This document shows, one piece after another, positions 28,489-38,709 of a DNA stretch of 64,000 nt. Each line of letters starts with the position of its first letter. Position 1 is the stretch's first letter. The stretch lies in NCBI GenBank assembly GCA_963734395.1, contig CAVTGY010000007.1:372001-436000 (forward strand). The letters run 5' to 3'. This stretch comes from Bog-756 sp963734395 (GTDB lineage Bacteria; Actinomycetota; Acidimicrobiia; Acidimicrobiales; RAAP-2). The position numbers and the translations under genes were made by a program. The notes under the pieces are model-generated. The model worked only from the letters and a program-made list of their open reading frames with translations, ran no database searches and was not told the DNA's origin.

Positions 28489-29155
28489 TCACCCCTGCCG
28501 ATGCAGGAAGCCGTGGAGGATCGCCTGGCTGAGTTCCTCGACGATCGCCTCCCTCGACGGCTGTTTGGATCCGAAGAAGGTCGAACGCAACGCCGCCATG
28601 CCGGCGATCGTCGCCACCGTGGAGTGTGCCGCCAGGTCCGGGTGGGTCGACCGCATCCCCCGGATGTCCATGCCCTCGGCGCTGATCTGGCCGAGGAGGG
28701 CAAGTGCCCTGCCGAATGTCGGCGATGCCGGCGTCAGCCATCTCCTCCTCGCTCAGAGCCTCCGATGCCAAGAGGGTAACGACGAGGCCCCGATGCTCGA
28801 CGAACACGTCGTAGAGCTGCCCGACGAAATGCCCGGCCAGCTCTTCCTCGTCTGTCTCCTCGGGGACGACCGCCCGCCACGTCCGGCCGAATTCGTCGAC
28901 GAAGGTGGTGAAGGGAAGGACAAGGGCTTCGCGGAACAGGGCCGCCTTCGAGCCGAAGTGACGGAATAGCAAGTGTTCGGTGACGCCGGCGGCCTCGGCG
29001 ATCTCGCGGGTAGTGGTGCTGCGGTAGTCCTGGCGGGCGAAGAGGTCGCGGGCGGCGTCGAGCAGGAGTCGCCGCGGCGCTCCACGGGGCCGGCGCGTCG
29101 CTCGAGCCGGCGTCACCGCCGCCATCTGCTTCTTGGCCGAAGGTCGCTGGGACAC
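28489..29155 (-). CDS. TetR-family regulator, frameshifted
   Basis: The N-terminal HTH is LLLDAARDLFARQDYRSTTT, then REIAEAAGVTEHLLFRHFGSKAAL. The frame changes near 28710; the other frame (MDIRGMRSTHPDLAAHSTVA, then TIAGMAALRSTFFGSKQPSR) completes the ligand domain and stops at 28489, giving about 222 residues. It is divergent from the AveC-like/P450 module, and an 18-bp palindrome lies between. It is probably a repressor of that module responding to its substrate. Confidence 0.85.
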
Positions 29156-29192
29156 GGTCGTTCGCTCCTCGAACCGACGCTCGGCGGCCAGG

Positions 29193-29215
29193 TTAAGATA
29201 GTGTACGCTATCTAA
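29193..29215. promoter_or_regulatory. TetR-operator palindrome for first P450/AveC module
   Basis: AGATAG-TGTACG-CTATCT at 29196-29213 has perfect 6-bp arms around a GTAC centre, with TTA/TAA outside. It is about midway between the tetR start (29155) and the AveC-like start (29248), positioned to control both. Confidence 0.7.
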
Positions 29216-29247
29216 GGATCAGACGCTCGCATCGAAGGGTTGGGGAC

Positions 29248-30174
29248 ATGGGCGCCGTCATCATGCTGGGCACGCTGTTCGGACTGATCGTCCTCATCTT
29301 CGGCCTGGTGCTTCGGTATGACCCCGAAGCACGTCGGTCCGCCAAGCCAAGAGCGCGACCGATGAGCCATGCGTTGACGCCCTTGCTGACGGCGTCCATC
29401 GGCTTTGCCTACGTCGGGCGGGCTCGCGTTCGTCGCAATCGGCGTGTACCTCACGTATCGCCGCCGCCGCCTCCACCCGCTCCTGCTCGTCTGCATCGCG
29501 GCGATCTCGATCTCCTGGATCGAGGCGCCCTACGACTGGGCGGTGTACGCGCAGTTCGCTCCGGCCATCCCCCGCATGCCGTCGTGGTGGCCGTTGGACA
29601 TGACCTGGGGTGGGCTGCCTGCGTCGGTGCCCGTCGGCTACATCTCGTATTTCGTGACGCCTGCCCTGGTCGGCGCCGCTCTCGGGCGATGGCTGAGCTC
29701 GAGGTTCCACTGGCGCAGGCCGACCACCCTCCTCACCGTCGGGCTCGTCGTCGGCTTTCGTCTGGGCCTTTCTCTTCAACGGGATCCTGGGTGCTCGGCT
29801 CGGCGTCTTCTACTACGGCCGGGTGATCCCCGGGCTGGCGCTGTGGCAGGGAACCAAGCACCAGTACCCGCTCTACGACGCCCTCGCGATGGGCGTGATG
29901 ATGATGGTCTTCGCCTACATCCTCGGACGAACGGATCCCGAAGGACGCACCGTCATCGAAACGTGGGCCGCCGCGAGGTCGACCGAGCCGTGTTCGATCG
30001 ACCGTCCTGTCCATCGTCGGTGTCGTCGTCGTCGCAAATCTGCTCTACGGCGCGGTCTTCGCTCCCCATCTCGCTGACGAAGTTGGAGGGTCGGGTGACC
30101 GCAGGACCCACGGCTCCCTTGTTCCCGGGCGTGCCGAACCAACCTCTGCATGGCACCCGCACCTGGGTCGCTGA
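29248..30174 (+). CDS. AveC-like (spirocyclase family) membrane protein, frameshifted
   Basis: Three one-base shifts (near 29415, 29765 and 30000) split the gene. Repaired, it is about 308 residues: LGTLFGLIVLIFGLVLRYD, LAFVAIGVYLTY, LLLVCIAAISISWIEAPYDW, PVGYISYFVTPALVGAALG, then GFVWAFLFNGILGARLGVFY, LGRTDPEGRTVIETW and SIVGVVVVANLLYGAVF. The aromatic, membrane-rich pattern with WxEAPYDWxVYxQF parallels the second copy at 38706 and AveC-type proteins. AveC acts in avermectin spiroketal formation. It is immediately upstream of a P450. The family call is by pattern, not by search. Confidence 0.6.
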
Positions 30175-30195
30175 CCGATCGATCGAAGGACGCGC

Positions 30196-31418
30196 ATGAC
30201 CCCGACAACCCCCGCTGCAGCTGTCCACTACGACCCCTACGACGTCGACATCGACGACGATCCGTACCCCACCTGGCGCCGGCTCCTGGACGAATCTCCG
30301 CTATACCGGAACCAGGCCCTCGACTTCTACGCGCTGAGCAGGTGGGATGACGTCAAGCCTGCGCTTCTCGACTGGGACACGTATCGCTCCGGCCGCGGCA
30401 CGATCCTCGAGATCATCAGCGCCGGCGTCGAGATCCCCCCGGGGATTGTCCTTTTCGAGGATCCGCCCATCCACGACGCGCACCGAGCCCTGCTCGCACG
30501 GGTGTTCACGCCGAGACGCATGCTCGATCTCGAACCCCTGGTCCGCAGCTACTGCGTCAGCGCGCTCGACGCGTTGGTCGGACGGGACGAGTTCGACGTC
30601 ATCGGCGAGTTCGGTGTGGAAGTCCCGCTTCGGACCATCGGGTTCCTATTCGGCATCCCCGAGGCCGATCAGCTCGCCTACCGCAAGCGAACCGACGAGG
30701 TACTCACCACCGATGGCTCGCCGATCACGTTCGACCAGTCCTCGTTCGACGACGTCCTCTCGGTGCTCGCCGACTACGTCGACTGGCGCTCGCGGAACCC
30801 GTCCGACGACCTCATGACCGAGCTGCTGAACGCCGAGGTCGACGAACCCGACGGCTCGCGCCGTACCCTCACCCGCGACGAGGTGGTCACCTACGCCAGC
30901 ATGGTGGCCGGCGCCGGCAACGAGACCGCGACGCGCCTCATCGGCTTCACCATGCAGCTCCTCGCTCACCACCCTGAACAGCGCCGCCTACTGGTCGAAG
31001 ACCCATCACTGATCCCGAACGCCATCGAGGAGATCCTCCGCCTCGAGTCTCCATCGCCGGTCCAAGGACGCGGTATGTGCAGCACGACGTCGAGGTGCGG
31101 GGGACGATCGTGCCGGAGGGATCGACGATGCTGCTCCTCAACGGCGCCGCCAACCGGGACGAGCGGCACTTCACCAGACCCGACGAGTTCGACGTCCACC
31201 GCGACGAGGGGCCCCATCTGTCGTTCGGCTTCGGGCTCCACTTCTGCCTCGGAGCTGCCCTGGCCCGGTTGGAGGGAAGGGTCGCCCTGGAGGAGATCCT
31301 CCGAAGGTGGCCGGCGTGGGAGGTCGACACCGACCAGGGGAAGATGTCCCACACCGCCAGCGTCCGGGGGTGGGGGTACCTCCCGGTCCGACCCGACGGG
31401 AGGAGCCACGATGGGTGA
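30196..31418 (+). CDS. Cytochrome P450, frameshifted
   Basis: About 407 residues after repair of one shift near 31065. Features: YDPYDVDIDDDPYPTWRRL start; I-helix AGAGNETATR (Asn in place of the usual Asp); K-helix EEILRLESP; haem loop FGFGLHFCLGAALARLEGR. The last part lies in a second frame that ends at 31418 and overlaps the SDR start by 8 bases. It follows the AveC-like gene by 21 bases, so this is an operon under the upstream TetR. It oxidises an unknown hydrophobic substrate. Confidence 0.88.
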
Positions 31419-32403
31419 GAGGGGGCTCGGAGAACCGAAGCGCTCGACCGCGCAGTCCGGAGATGCCGCTGAGCGCGCGCCCGGGACGCCTGATCACCCT
31501 CATGGACAGCCACGATCGCGAAGGGTCGTCATCACCGGGGCATCCCGAGGTCTGGGTCTATCCACCGCCACGTATCTGTACCGACGAGGCTGGACGGTGC
31601 TGGCCGCCATGCGAAGTCCCGACGAGGGGCTGAAGCGGTTGGCGGAACGTCTGGGCGGGACGTTCGATGACCGACGCTTGATGGGCATCCGCCTCGATCT
31701 CCAGGAACCGTCTTCGATCGCCGCCGCAGCGGCTGCGGTGATCGACCAGATCGGGGCACCGGACGGCATCGTGCACAACGCCGGGGTGGCTGCCGCCGGC
31801 GCCGTGGAGGAGATGCCGCCAGAGGTCGTCGAGGGGATCTTCACGACCAACCTGTTCGGACCGATCCGGTTCACCCGCCAGCTACTTCCGGCCATGCGGG
31901 CGGCCGGTCGGGGCCGGATCGTCGTCGTCTCCAGCCAGGCCGCCCTTCGGGGCATGCCGGCGACCAGTGCCTACTCGGCCAGCAAAGGCGCGCTCGAGCG
32001 GTGGGCCGAATCACTGGCGATGGAGGTCGCTCCATTCGGTCTGGGGATCACCGCTCTGGTCACCGGAACCTTCAAGACCGACATCCTCGAGCTCACCCCG
32101 AGTTGGAAGGACGCGGAGGGCCCCTACGTCCCCCTCCACGAGGCCCTCGAAGCGGCCGGCCAGATCATGCGCCGGGTCGCCCCCCTCCCGGACCGCTTCG
32201 CCCCGGCGGTCGAGCGAGCGCTACTCGACCGCAAGCCCTTCTGCCGCCATCCGGTCGGCATCGATGCAGCGCTGCTGCTCTACGGGAGTCGGCTGCTGCC
32301 GGACAGGGCCATGCAGATCCTGATCACCAGAGCCCTGAGGCTCCCCAACCCAGTGAGCGCCTCGCGGCAGGTCGCCGCGTCTCGGCGAGCGATGGCGGAC
32401 TGA
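31411..32403 (+). CDS. Short-chain dehydrogenase/reductase
   Basis: 330 residues from ATG 31411 (AGGAG upstream). Cofactor motif TGASRGLG, NNAG-type motif HNAGV, catalytic Ser region VSSQA and YSASK give a complete classical SDR. The N-terminal 35 residues before VVITG are disordered-looking, so a later start is possible. It oxidises or reduces an alcohol/ketone, probably the P450 product. It overlaps the P450 and is followed 2 bases later by the luciferase-like gene. Confidence 0.85.
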   Translation: MGERGLGEPKRSTAQSGDAAERAPGTPDHPHGQPRSRRVVITGASRGLGLSTATYLYRRGWTVLAAMRSPDEGLKRLAERLGGTFDDRRLMGIRLDLQEPSSIAAAAAAVIDQIGAPDGIVHNAGVAAAGAVEEMPPEVVEGIFTTNLFGPIRFTRQLLPAMRAAGRGRIVVVSSQAALRGMPATSAYSASKGALERWAESLAMEVAPFGLGITALVTGTFKTDILELTPSWKDAEGPYVPLHEALEAAGQIMRRVAPLPDRFAPAVERALLDRKPFCRHPVGIDAALLLYGSRLLPDRAMQILITRALRLPNPVSASRQVAASRRAMAD

Positions 32404-32405
32404 TC

Positions 32406-33374
32406 GTGTTCACACTCCGTTTCGACATGCGGGCGCCTGTGTTCGGAGCGCCGATCGGCGAACTGTACGCCGCTGCCGTCGAGATGTGCGCCTGGGCCGA
32501 AGACCGAGGCGCACTCGTCGCCGTGCTGTCCGAACACCACGGCACCGAGGATCGCCATCTCCCGTCCCCGATGATCCTTGCCTCGGCGGTCGTCGCACGC
32601 ACCACCCGTCTACCGATCCTGCTTGCCGCGCTGGTGCTGCCCTTCTACGACCCGGTCCGCCTGGCAGAGGACATGAGCGTCCTGGACATCATCGGCGGCG
32701 GCCGTGTCGCCTACGTGCTCGGCGTAGGGCACCGCCTCGAGGAGTACGAGCACTTCGGCATCCAGCCCGGCCGTCGCGGAGCGTTGGCCGACGACCACTT
32801 GGCGCTGTTGCTGCGCTTGTTGGCGGGAAGCGACGACGGCGAAGGCGGCCGGTCGACCAGGGTGACGCCGTTGCCGACCTCGGGGGGGCCGCAGCTCTTC
32901 ATCGGGGGGGGAAGTGTTGCCGCTGCTCGGCGGGCGGGGCGGTTCGGACTCGGCCTCATCGCCCAGGCTCCAACCCCGGGGTTGGAGGAGGCATACGAGG
33001 CTGCCTGCCGGGATGCCGGATGCGAACCCGGGTTCGTCCAGCTGCCCGACCCTGCCGCCCCAACGGCCCTCTTCGTTGCCGACGACGTCGACAGAGCGTG
33101 GGAGGAACTCGGTCCGTACCTCCTCCACGATGCGATGACGGCAGCCTCGTACCGGCATGGCGATGCTCCGGTCGCGAGTATCAGTACCGCTCGCACCGTG
33201 GAAGAGCTGCGTGGGGACACCGTCTACCGGATCCTCACGATCGACGAGGCGGCCGCCCGGGTACGCGGAGGCAACTCCCTGCCGTTGTTGCCGCTGTGTG
33301 GAGGTCTGGCACCGGATGTGGCCTGGCCATATCTCGAGCGCGCCGCCACCGCTGTCGTTCGGGCCAGATCGTGA
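32406..33374 (+). CDS. Luciferase-like (LLM) flavin/F420-dependent oxidoreductase
   Basis: 322 residues from GTG 32406. LLM features: AVEMCAWAEDRGALVAVLSEHHG, then SPMILASAVVARTTRLPIL, then DPVRLAEDMSVLDIIGGGRVAYVLGVGHR and LFIGGGSVAAARRAGRFGLG. The family uses FMN or F420 for monooxygenation or hydride transfer. The strand and tight spacing put it in the P450-SDR operon. Its stop overlaps a GTG of the next gene (GTGA). Confidence 0.85.
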   Translation: MFTLRFDMRAPVFGAPIGELYAAAVEMCAWAEDRGALVAVLSEHHGTEDRHLPSPMILASAVVARTTRLPILLAALVLPFYDPVRLAEDMSVLDIIGGGRVAYVLGVGHRLEEYEHFGIQPGRRGALADDHLALLLRLLAGSDDGEGGRSTRVTPLPTSGGPQLFIGGGSVAAARRAGRFGLGLIAQAPTPGLEEAYEAACRDAGCEPGFVQLPDPAAPTALFVADDVDRAWEELGPYLLHDAMTAASYRHGDAPVASISTARTVEELRGDTVYRILTIDEAAARVRGGNSLPLLPLCGGLAPDVAWPYLERAATAVVRARS

Positions 33375-33394
33375 GACGCGAGCCCAAGGAGGTG

Positions 33395-34476
33395 ATGGTG
33401 CGAACCGATCCGTATCGAGTCGTCGTCTGGTCCACCGGGGGGGTCGGATCGAACGCCATCCGGGCCATCGACCGGCGTCCCGATCTCGAGCTGGTAGGCG
33501 TGTGGGTACACACCCCCGAAAAGGTCGGTCGCGATGCAGGAGAGCTCGTCGGCATCGAGCCGCTTGGGATCCTCGCCACCAGCGACGTCGAGGCGCTCGT
33601 AGCGCTCGAGCCCGACTGTGTCGTGTACGGGGCAAGCGGACCGGAGCGAGGAGCCGGGGCCGTTCCGGACTACGAGCGACTCCTGGAGCGCGGGATAAAC
33701 GTGGTCACGACGACATCTACCGAGTTGGTCTATCCGCCAGTGGCCGACGCTGGACTCCGTGAGCGAGTGAGCAAGGCGGCAACCTCCGGCGGTGCGTCGC
33801 TCTACGCATCGGGGATCTTCCCGGGCTTCGCCTCTGACCAGTTGGCACTCGTGCTGACAACGCTGTCGAGGAGCATCCGTTCGGTCCGCCTGGTGGAGGT
33901 CTCGTTGAACGACCACTACCCGGTGGCTGACGTGATGATGGACGGGATGGGCTTCGGCCGGCCCTTGGACTTCGAGCCCCTGCTCGCTCTGCCGGGGGTG
34001 ATCCCCATGGTGTGGAAGGCTCCGATCGCCCTGATCGCCCGGGGCCTCGACGTCGAGGTCGAGGAGATCCGGGGTCGACTCGATCGCGTGCTCACCGATC
34101 GACCATCGAAGTCGCATTCGGGACCATTCCGGCTGGAACCGTTGGTGCAGTCAGGACGACCGCGTGCGGGATCGTCGGGGGTCGTGAGGCGATCGTCGTC
34201 GACCACGTCATTAGGATGGCCAGGGACACGGCCCCTGAGTGGCCATCGTCGGAGAACGACGCCACCTACCTTGTGAGCATCGACGGCGACCCGGACATGG
34301 AGTGCAGGCTCACTCTCGGCCCAGCCGTTGGGCACGACGCCGGCAACAGTGCCATCGTGGCGACGGCCATGCGGGTCGTCAACGCCGTCCCCCTCGTAGT
34401 GGCGGCGGACCCGGGCCTCCTCAGCTCCCTCGACCTGGACCTGACCGTGCCCCGAGACCCTTTCGCTCGATCATGA
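33395..34476 (+). CDS. DAPDH-like NAD(P)-dependent dehydrogenase, frameshifted
   Basis: The N-terminal Rossmann segment RVVVWSTGGVGSNAIRAIDR and downstream text (NVVTTTSTELVYPP, GIFPGFASDQLALVL) match dihydrodipicolinate-reductase-like/2,4-diaminopentanoate dehydrogenase-type proteins common beside P450s in actinobacteria. A one-base shift near 34100 moves the C-terminal domain (VAFGTIPAGTVGAVRTTACG, then DATYLVSIDGDPDMECRLTL) to another frame ending at 34476. AAGGAGG precedes ATG 33395. Substrate unknown. A decayed copy of its 3' end sits at 41165. Confidence 0.75.
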
Positions 34477-34589
34477 CGTTCCTCACCGCAATTGGTACGC
34501 ATTGCATTGTCAATAGTCATGTCCTTCTATATCTACCCAGTGATGACAGGCCCCATGGTCCGTCCCCGCACAATTGATTGGAGCCGAAG

Positions 34590-35849
34590 TTGCATTTGAT
34601 GAAGAGTGGAATCCTGGCCGCAACGCTGGCCACCCTGGCTGCGGTGACCTGCACATCTTGCTCGGAGTCTACGTCTACGTCGACGCCGAATGGAGCGTCG
34701 GGTGGCGGCGCGCCATTGAATATCACCTACATCTCCTCGCTGACGGGCCCGGCCGCGTCTCAGTTCGCCAACTCCCAGCAGGCGTGCATGGCACGGGTGG
34801 ACCTTCAGAACGCCGAGGGCGGGGTCAACGGGCGGAAGATCAACCTGTCCGTCGTCGACGACCAGACCAACCCGACCCTGACCTCGACAGCGGTCCAGGA
34901 AGCCGTCTCCGGGGGAGCGGTCGGGATCGTGGCCAACTCACCGCTCTTCTATCTGGCAGCGAAGTACGCTCAGCAAGCCGGTGTTCCGGTCACGGGCAAC
35001 TCCTCCGACGGTCCCGAATGGGGTGAGCAGCCCTATACCAACATGTTCGACGCGTTCCGGGGAAGCGAGAACCCGGCGGAACCCGTGAACAGCATCTACG
35101 GTAACTTTCTCAAGGCGCACGGTGGAACGACGATCGGTGCCTACGGCTACGGAGTCTCTCCGCTGTCGGCCGACGAGGCGAAAGGCGCCGCCGAATCCTT
35201 CCAGCGAGCCGGAGGCAAGGTCGGTGTGTTGGATACAACCGTTCCATTTGGCGGTGTCGACTTCACTTCCCAGGCCCTCGTGGCCAACCAGAAGCACATC
35301 GACGCGCTCCTTCCCACGTTGGACGACAGTTCGAACTACGCACTCATGACGGCACTCAAACAGGCGGGTGTAAGACTCAAGGCGGTGCTGTTCTCGGTCG
35401 GTTACGAACCGTCCGTCATCAACTCGCCGGTATGGTCGACTCTTCAGGGGGCGTACTTCCTGTCCCTGGTCCGACCCTTGTCGTTGCCCAACGCAGGGAC
35501 CGAACAAATGGACGCCGCCCTCACCAAATACGCGCATTACACCAAAAGCCAGTTCCCCAGCTTCGGCCAGGATCTCGCGTGGCTCGGGTGCGACCTCATG
35601 ATCAAGGGACTTCAAGGTGCCGGGCAGAACCCGACCCGGGCGGGGGTGGTCAACGCGTTGCGGAGCATCAAGTCCTACAACGGCAACGGGCTGCTCCCGG
35701 TCAACATCAACTACTCGACGGTCTTTGGCCACGACCTCCCCCAGTGTGCCTGGATCCTCCAAGCGCAGAAGTCCGGCTTCGTGCCAATCTCGTCCAAGCC
35801 CGTCTGTGGAACGGACTATCCCGGTACCAGCACGACGTCGGGTTCGTAG
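34590..35849 (+). CDS. ABC-type solute-binding lipoprotein, copy 1
   Basis: 419 residues. Start TTG 34590 is chosen because GGAG lies 6 bases upstream and the paralogue at 41617 has GTG at the same place. Signal LLAATLATLAAVTCTSC-like, with lipobox-type Cys, then a Ser/Thr linker and the LivK-type fold: LNITYISSLTGPAASQFANS, INLSVVDDQTNPTLTSTAVQ, PVTGNSSDGPEWG. It should capture a solute outside the membrane. No permease or ATPase gene is near, so it must use a distant transporter or sense. About 85-90% identical by eye to the copy at 41617. Confidence 0.85.
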   Translation: MHLMKSGILAATLATLAAVTCTSCSESTSTSTPNGASGGGAPLNITYISSLTGPAASQFANSQQACMARVDLQNAEGGVNGRKINLSVVDDQTNPTLTSTAVQEAVSGGAVGIVANSPLFYLAAKYAQQAGVPVTGNSSDGPEWGEQPYTNMFDAFRGSENPAEPVNSIYGNFLKAHGGTTIGAYGYGVSPLSADEAKGAAESFQRAGGKVGVLDTTVPFGGVDFTSQALVANQKHIDALLPTLDDSSNYALMTALKQAGVRLKAVLFSVGYEPSVINSPVWSTLQGAYFLSLVRPLSLPNAGTEQMDAALTKYAHYTKSQFPSFGQDLAWLGCDLMIKGLQGAGQNPTRAGVVNALRSIKSYNGNGLLPVNINYSTVFGHDLPQCAWILQAQKSGFVPISSKPVCGTDYPGTSTTSGS

Positions 35850-36418
35850 ACAGGGCGGACCCGACCGCCACGTCGGTGTCGCTTATTGTTCTCCGCAAAC
35901 CCGCTAAGCCCCCTCTGTCCCGCGCCCTGTCTCCCCATTCGGGTGGCCCGCCGGCCCTGTCCTGGTGGCCGTGGTGCCGTGCCTGTGGCGCCCGGCTGCG
36001 CGTCGTCTTTGTCGTCGTTCGGGGCCTGTCTCCCTCTCTCCCCACGCGGCCTCACAGTGCACTCGGCACGATTCGAACCTGGGCCAACGTTTGGTATCCG
36101 TTGAGGTCACCGGGGTACCTGTTCGGTGTGCAACTCTCGACGCCCTCCCTCACCTGAACGCTCTTGCCTGCCCATATCACCTGGAGTTCAGGGAGCGTTA
36201 TCTGGCAACGAGTGCTTGCTGACCGCGAGCTGCCACACTCCGGCACCTCGGGGCTACCTGTTGGCACGGCGGTCGGGCGCGCATTATGGGCTACCCCGGT
36301 GGTGTGGCAGAGCTCGAATGGGAGCATCAGGCATCGTCTCGAACGCGATCGGGACAAGACCCGCCCGTTCCAAGGGACGCTGAATGGCACGTGACGGGGC
36401 TCCTATTGACGAAGGGGT
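35850..36418. other. Intergenic, no gene; weak tRNA-like and repeat traces
   Basis: GC-rich spacer after the binding-protein gene. It contains gcacgattcgaacctgggcc (36066-36085), which resembles a tRNA T-arm complement, and a gtgcttgctgac block (36210-36221) shared with about 40006. No coding frame is credible. Confidence 0.35.
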
Positions 36419-37054
36419 TCAGTTTGCGAGGTTCAGTCCGCTGAGCAGACGGTCCATCGATGCGACAGCGTCATTGCGCGCCGCCGTCGGATCTTCGGCG
36501 TTGGCGATGTAGAGAGCTGCCTCATCAGCGGTGGCCAGCAAGAGGTGGGCCAGCACCTCCAGCGGCTGATTCGGGAGCGATCCGTCGGCGACGGCCATTT
36601 CCAACATCGCCCTGATCCCTCCCAGGCCGTAGCGCGCTTCGATGGCCCGCCAGTCCCGCCAGCCGAGAACGGCCGGACCGTCGATGAGCAGGATGCGTTG
36701 GACCTCAGGGTTGAGGGAAGCATCAAGGAAGCCCAGAAGACCTTGCCGGAGTGTCTCGAGCGGTGACGTATCGCCGGTCATTGCGGTAGCGGCGGCGGCG
36801 ACAAGATCTTCTTCTACAGCCTCGAACACGGCGACGAACAGGGCTCGTTTGTCGGCGAAGTGGTGGTACAGGGCGCCTCGGGTACCCACGTCGGCGAGGC
36901 CCACGATGTCTTCGGTGCTTGTCGCGTGGTAGCCCCTCTCGACGAACAGCTGCCGAGCCGCTGTCACCAGTGCGTTGCGAGTGCTCTCCGCCCGCTCGGC
37001 GATGGCCGACGATGCGGGTAAGGGTGGCCGACCTCCGGGTTGACCCATCGTCAT
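36419..37054 (-). CDS. TetR-family regulator
   Basis: 211 residues from ATG 37054 (ATG 37048 also possible; the longer frame to 37276 crosses the operator and is unlikely). HTH: ALVTAARQLFVERGYHATST, then EDIVGLADVGTRGALYHHFA, then DKRALF. The helical C-terminal domain follows. It is divergent from the epoxide-hydrolase-like/P450/AveC operon with a 17-bp perfect palindrome between the starts, so it probably represses that operon and itself. Confidence 0.9.
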   Translation of the reverse strand: MTMGQPGGRPPLPASSAIAERAESTRNALVTAARQLFVERGYHATSTEDIVGLADVGTRGALYHHFADKRALFVAVFEAVEEDLVAAAATAMTGDTSPLETLRQGLLGFLDASLNPEVQRILLIDGPAVLGWRDWRAIEARYGLGGIRAMLEMAVADGSLPNQPLEVLAHLLLATADEAALYIANAEDPTAARNDAVASMDRLLSGLNLAN

Positions 37055-37070
37055 GCAATCAGTATGGTGC

Positions 37071-37087
37071 ACATACAGGCTGTATGT
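37071..37087. promoter_or_regulatory. TetR-operator palindrome for second P450/AveC module
   Basis: ACATACAG-G-CTGTATGT: perfect 8-bp arms with one-base centre, 17 bases from the tetR start (37054) and 20 from the epoxide-hydrolase-like start (37108). Confidence 0.75.
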
Positions 37088-37107
37088 ACAGAACGAGAGG
37101 TGCATCC

Positions 37108-37512
37108 ATGACCGATCCAATCGAGGTAGTACGGGCCTTCTGCGACTCGATGGCAAAGCGAGATCCGCAAGCCCTGCGTCCGTTCCTGGCCGACGACATC
37201 GTGTACCAGAACACGGGGATGGCGGCCAAGGTCGGCATCGATGACGTTCTCGAGGACCTCGCTGGCCAGTTCGCAATGTTCCCCGACACCTACGAGTATC
37301 AGATGCGGAACATCGCAGGCGCCGGCGACGTCGTACTCACCGAACGGCTGGACATGATCAACGGCTTTGACGGCGTCCCTCACGCTGTCCCAGTCATGGG
37401 AACCTTCGTCGTGCGGGGCGACAGGATTACGCGCTGGACCGACTACTTCGATACCGGCCTGATCGGCAAGATGCTGTCCGGTGAGGATTATTCCACTCTC
37501 ATTCCACTGTGA
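37108..37512 (+). CDS. Limonene-1,2-epoxide hydrolase-like protein
   Basis: 134 residues, the size of LEH/SnoaL-fold proteins. All residues I expect for LEH catalysis are in place: Y33 and N35 in VYQNTG, R80 and D82 in TERLDM, and D112 in WTDYFD. LEH adds water to an epoxide in one step to give a diol. It is first in an operon with a P450 (GTGA overlap at 37509) and an AveC-like gene. A P450 epoxidase followed by an epoxide hydrolase is a natural sequence. GAGAGG lies upstream of the ATG. Confidence 0.8.
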   Translation: MTDPIEVVRAFCDSMAKRDPQALRPFLADDIVYQNTGMAAKVGIDDVLEDLAGQFAMFPDTYEYQMRNIAGAGDVVLTERLDMINGFDGVPHAVPVMGTFVVRGDRITRWTDYFDTGLIGKMLSGEDYSTLIPL

Positions 37513-38709
37513 CCAGTGACGAGCAGCTCCCGACCGATGCGGTGTTCCAGTTCGACTCGCTGCTACAGCCAGAGTTCGCCAGGTCGCCGCAGCCCTATTA
37601 CAAGCAGATGCGAGATACCAATCCGGTTTTGCGCCTCGCCGATATGTACGGCACGAATCGGGACAATGTGTTCGTCGCCCTGCGTAGTGACATCGAGCAC
37701 GTGCTGGGCAACCCCGAGGCGTTCTCTTCGGATTTCCTCCCGGTTGAGTCATTCCCGTTGATCCCGGAGAACATCGATCCGCCCGACCATCTGAAGTACC
37801 GCCGCCTCCTCAGTCCCTTGTTCGGACCGAAGCAGATGAACAAACTCGAGCCCGATATCACCAAGCGGGCTAACGGCCTCATCGACAAGTTTATCGAACG
37901 GGGGGAATGCGACTACGCCGCCGAGTACGCCGTCCCCCTGCCCTGCGGCGTCTTCCTCGACCTCATGGGTCTGCCGTCGGACGAGTTGGACTTCTTCCTC
38001 CAGTTGAAAGAGGACATGGTCTACGGCCAGATGGTTGGCCAGGAGCACATCGCGCAGACCATGGAGAGGGCAAAGGAGCGATTTGAGCGGCTCATCGACG
38101 ACCGTCGTTGCCATCCCCAAGACGACCTGCTCACTCACCTCGTCAACGCCGAGGTCGAGAACAGGCTGCTGACCAACGACGAGCTGCTTGGCATCTGCGA
38201 CCTGATGGTAGTGGCCGGGCTCGACACCGTGACCGACAGCCTGACCTGCTTCTACGCATTGTTCGGTCGCAGCCCGGACCACCGACGCCGACTGGTTGAG
38301 GATCCAACGGTCATTCCCGCTGCGGTCGAGGAGCTGTTGCGCTTTGAGTCACCGGTCACGTTCCTCCCCCGGATAGCGACCGAAGACCTCGAGCTCAGTG
38401 GCTGCCCCGTGAACAAAGGGGACCAAGTCGTACTGCTCTTGGGATCGGCCAATACCGACGAACGGGCGCTGGACAAGGCCGATGTCATCGACTTCGATCG
38501 CTCTGCCATGGATCACCTCGCGTTCGGCGGGGGCATCCACCGCTGCCTGGGAGCGCACCTCGCCCGCATCGAGCTGCGCGTCAGCCTCCGCGAATGGCAC
38601 CGGCGCATCCCCGACTACCGGGTCCCGCCCGACGTCGAGCTCGAAATTCACACCGTTACTCCGGCAGGTCAAACACCTGCCACTGGTGTTCGACACCGTG
38701 ATCGGATGA
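37509..38709 (+). CDS. Cytochrome P450, 3'-end frameshift
   Basis: About 400 residues. I-helix VVAGLDTVTDSL, K-helix EELLRFESP, haem loop FGGGIHRCLGAHLARIELR. As written, the frame continues into the next protein as a 787-residue fusion. In the +1 frame near 38665 the sequence reads VKHLPLVFDTVIG and stops at 38709, the normal P450 end, overlapping the next ATG as ATGA. I therefore treat it as a separate gene with an indel. It starts by GTGA overlap with the epoxide-hydrolase-like gene. Confidence 0.85.

Noticed and set aside
30196..32403. A P450-SDR fusion
   Set aside because: The P450 haem loop and C-terminus lie in a different frame ending at 31418; the long frame lacks them.
36060..36090. 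A tRNA gene
   Set aside because: gattcgaacc resembles a T arm, but no stems pair and there is no anticodon arm.
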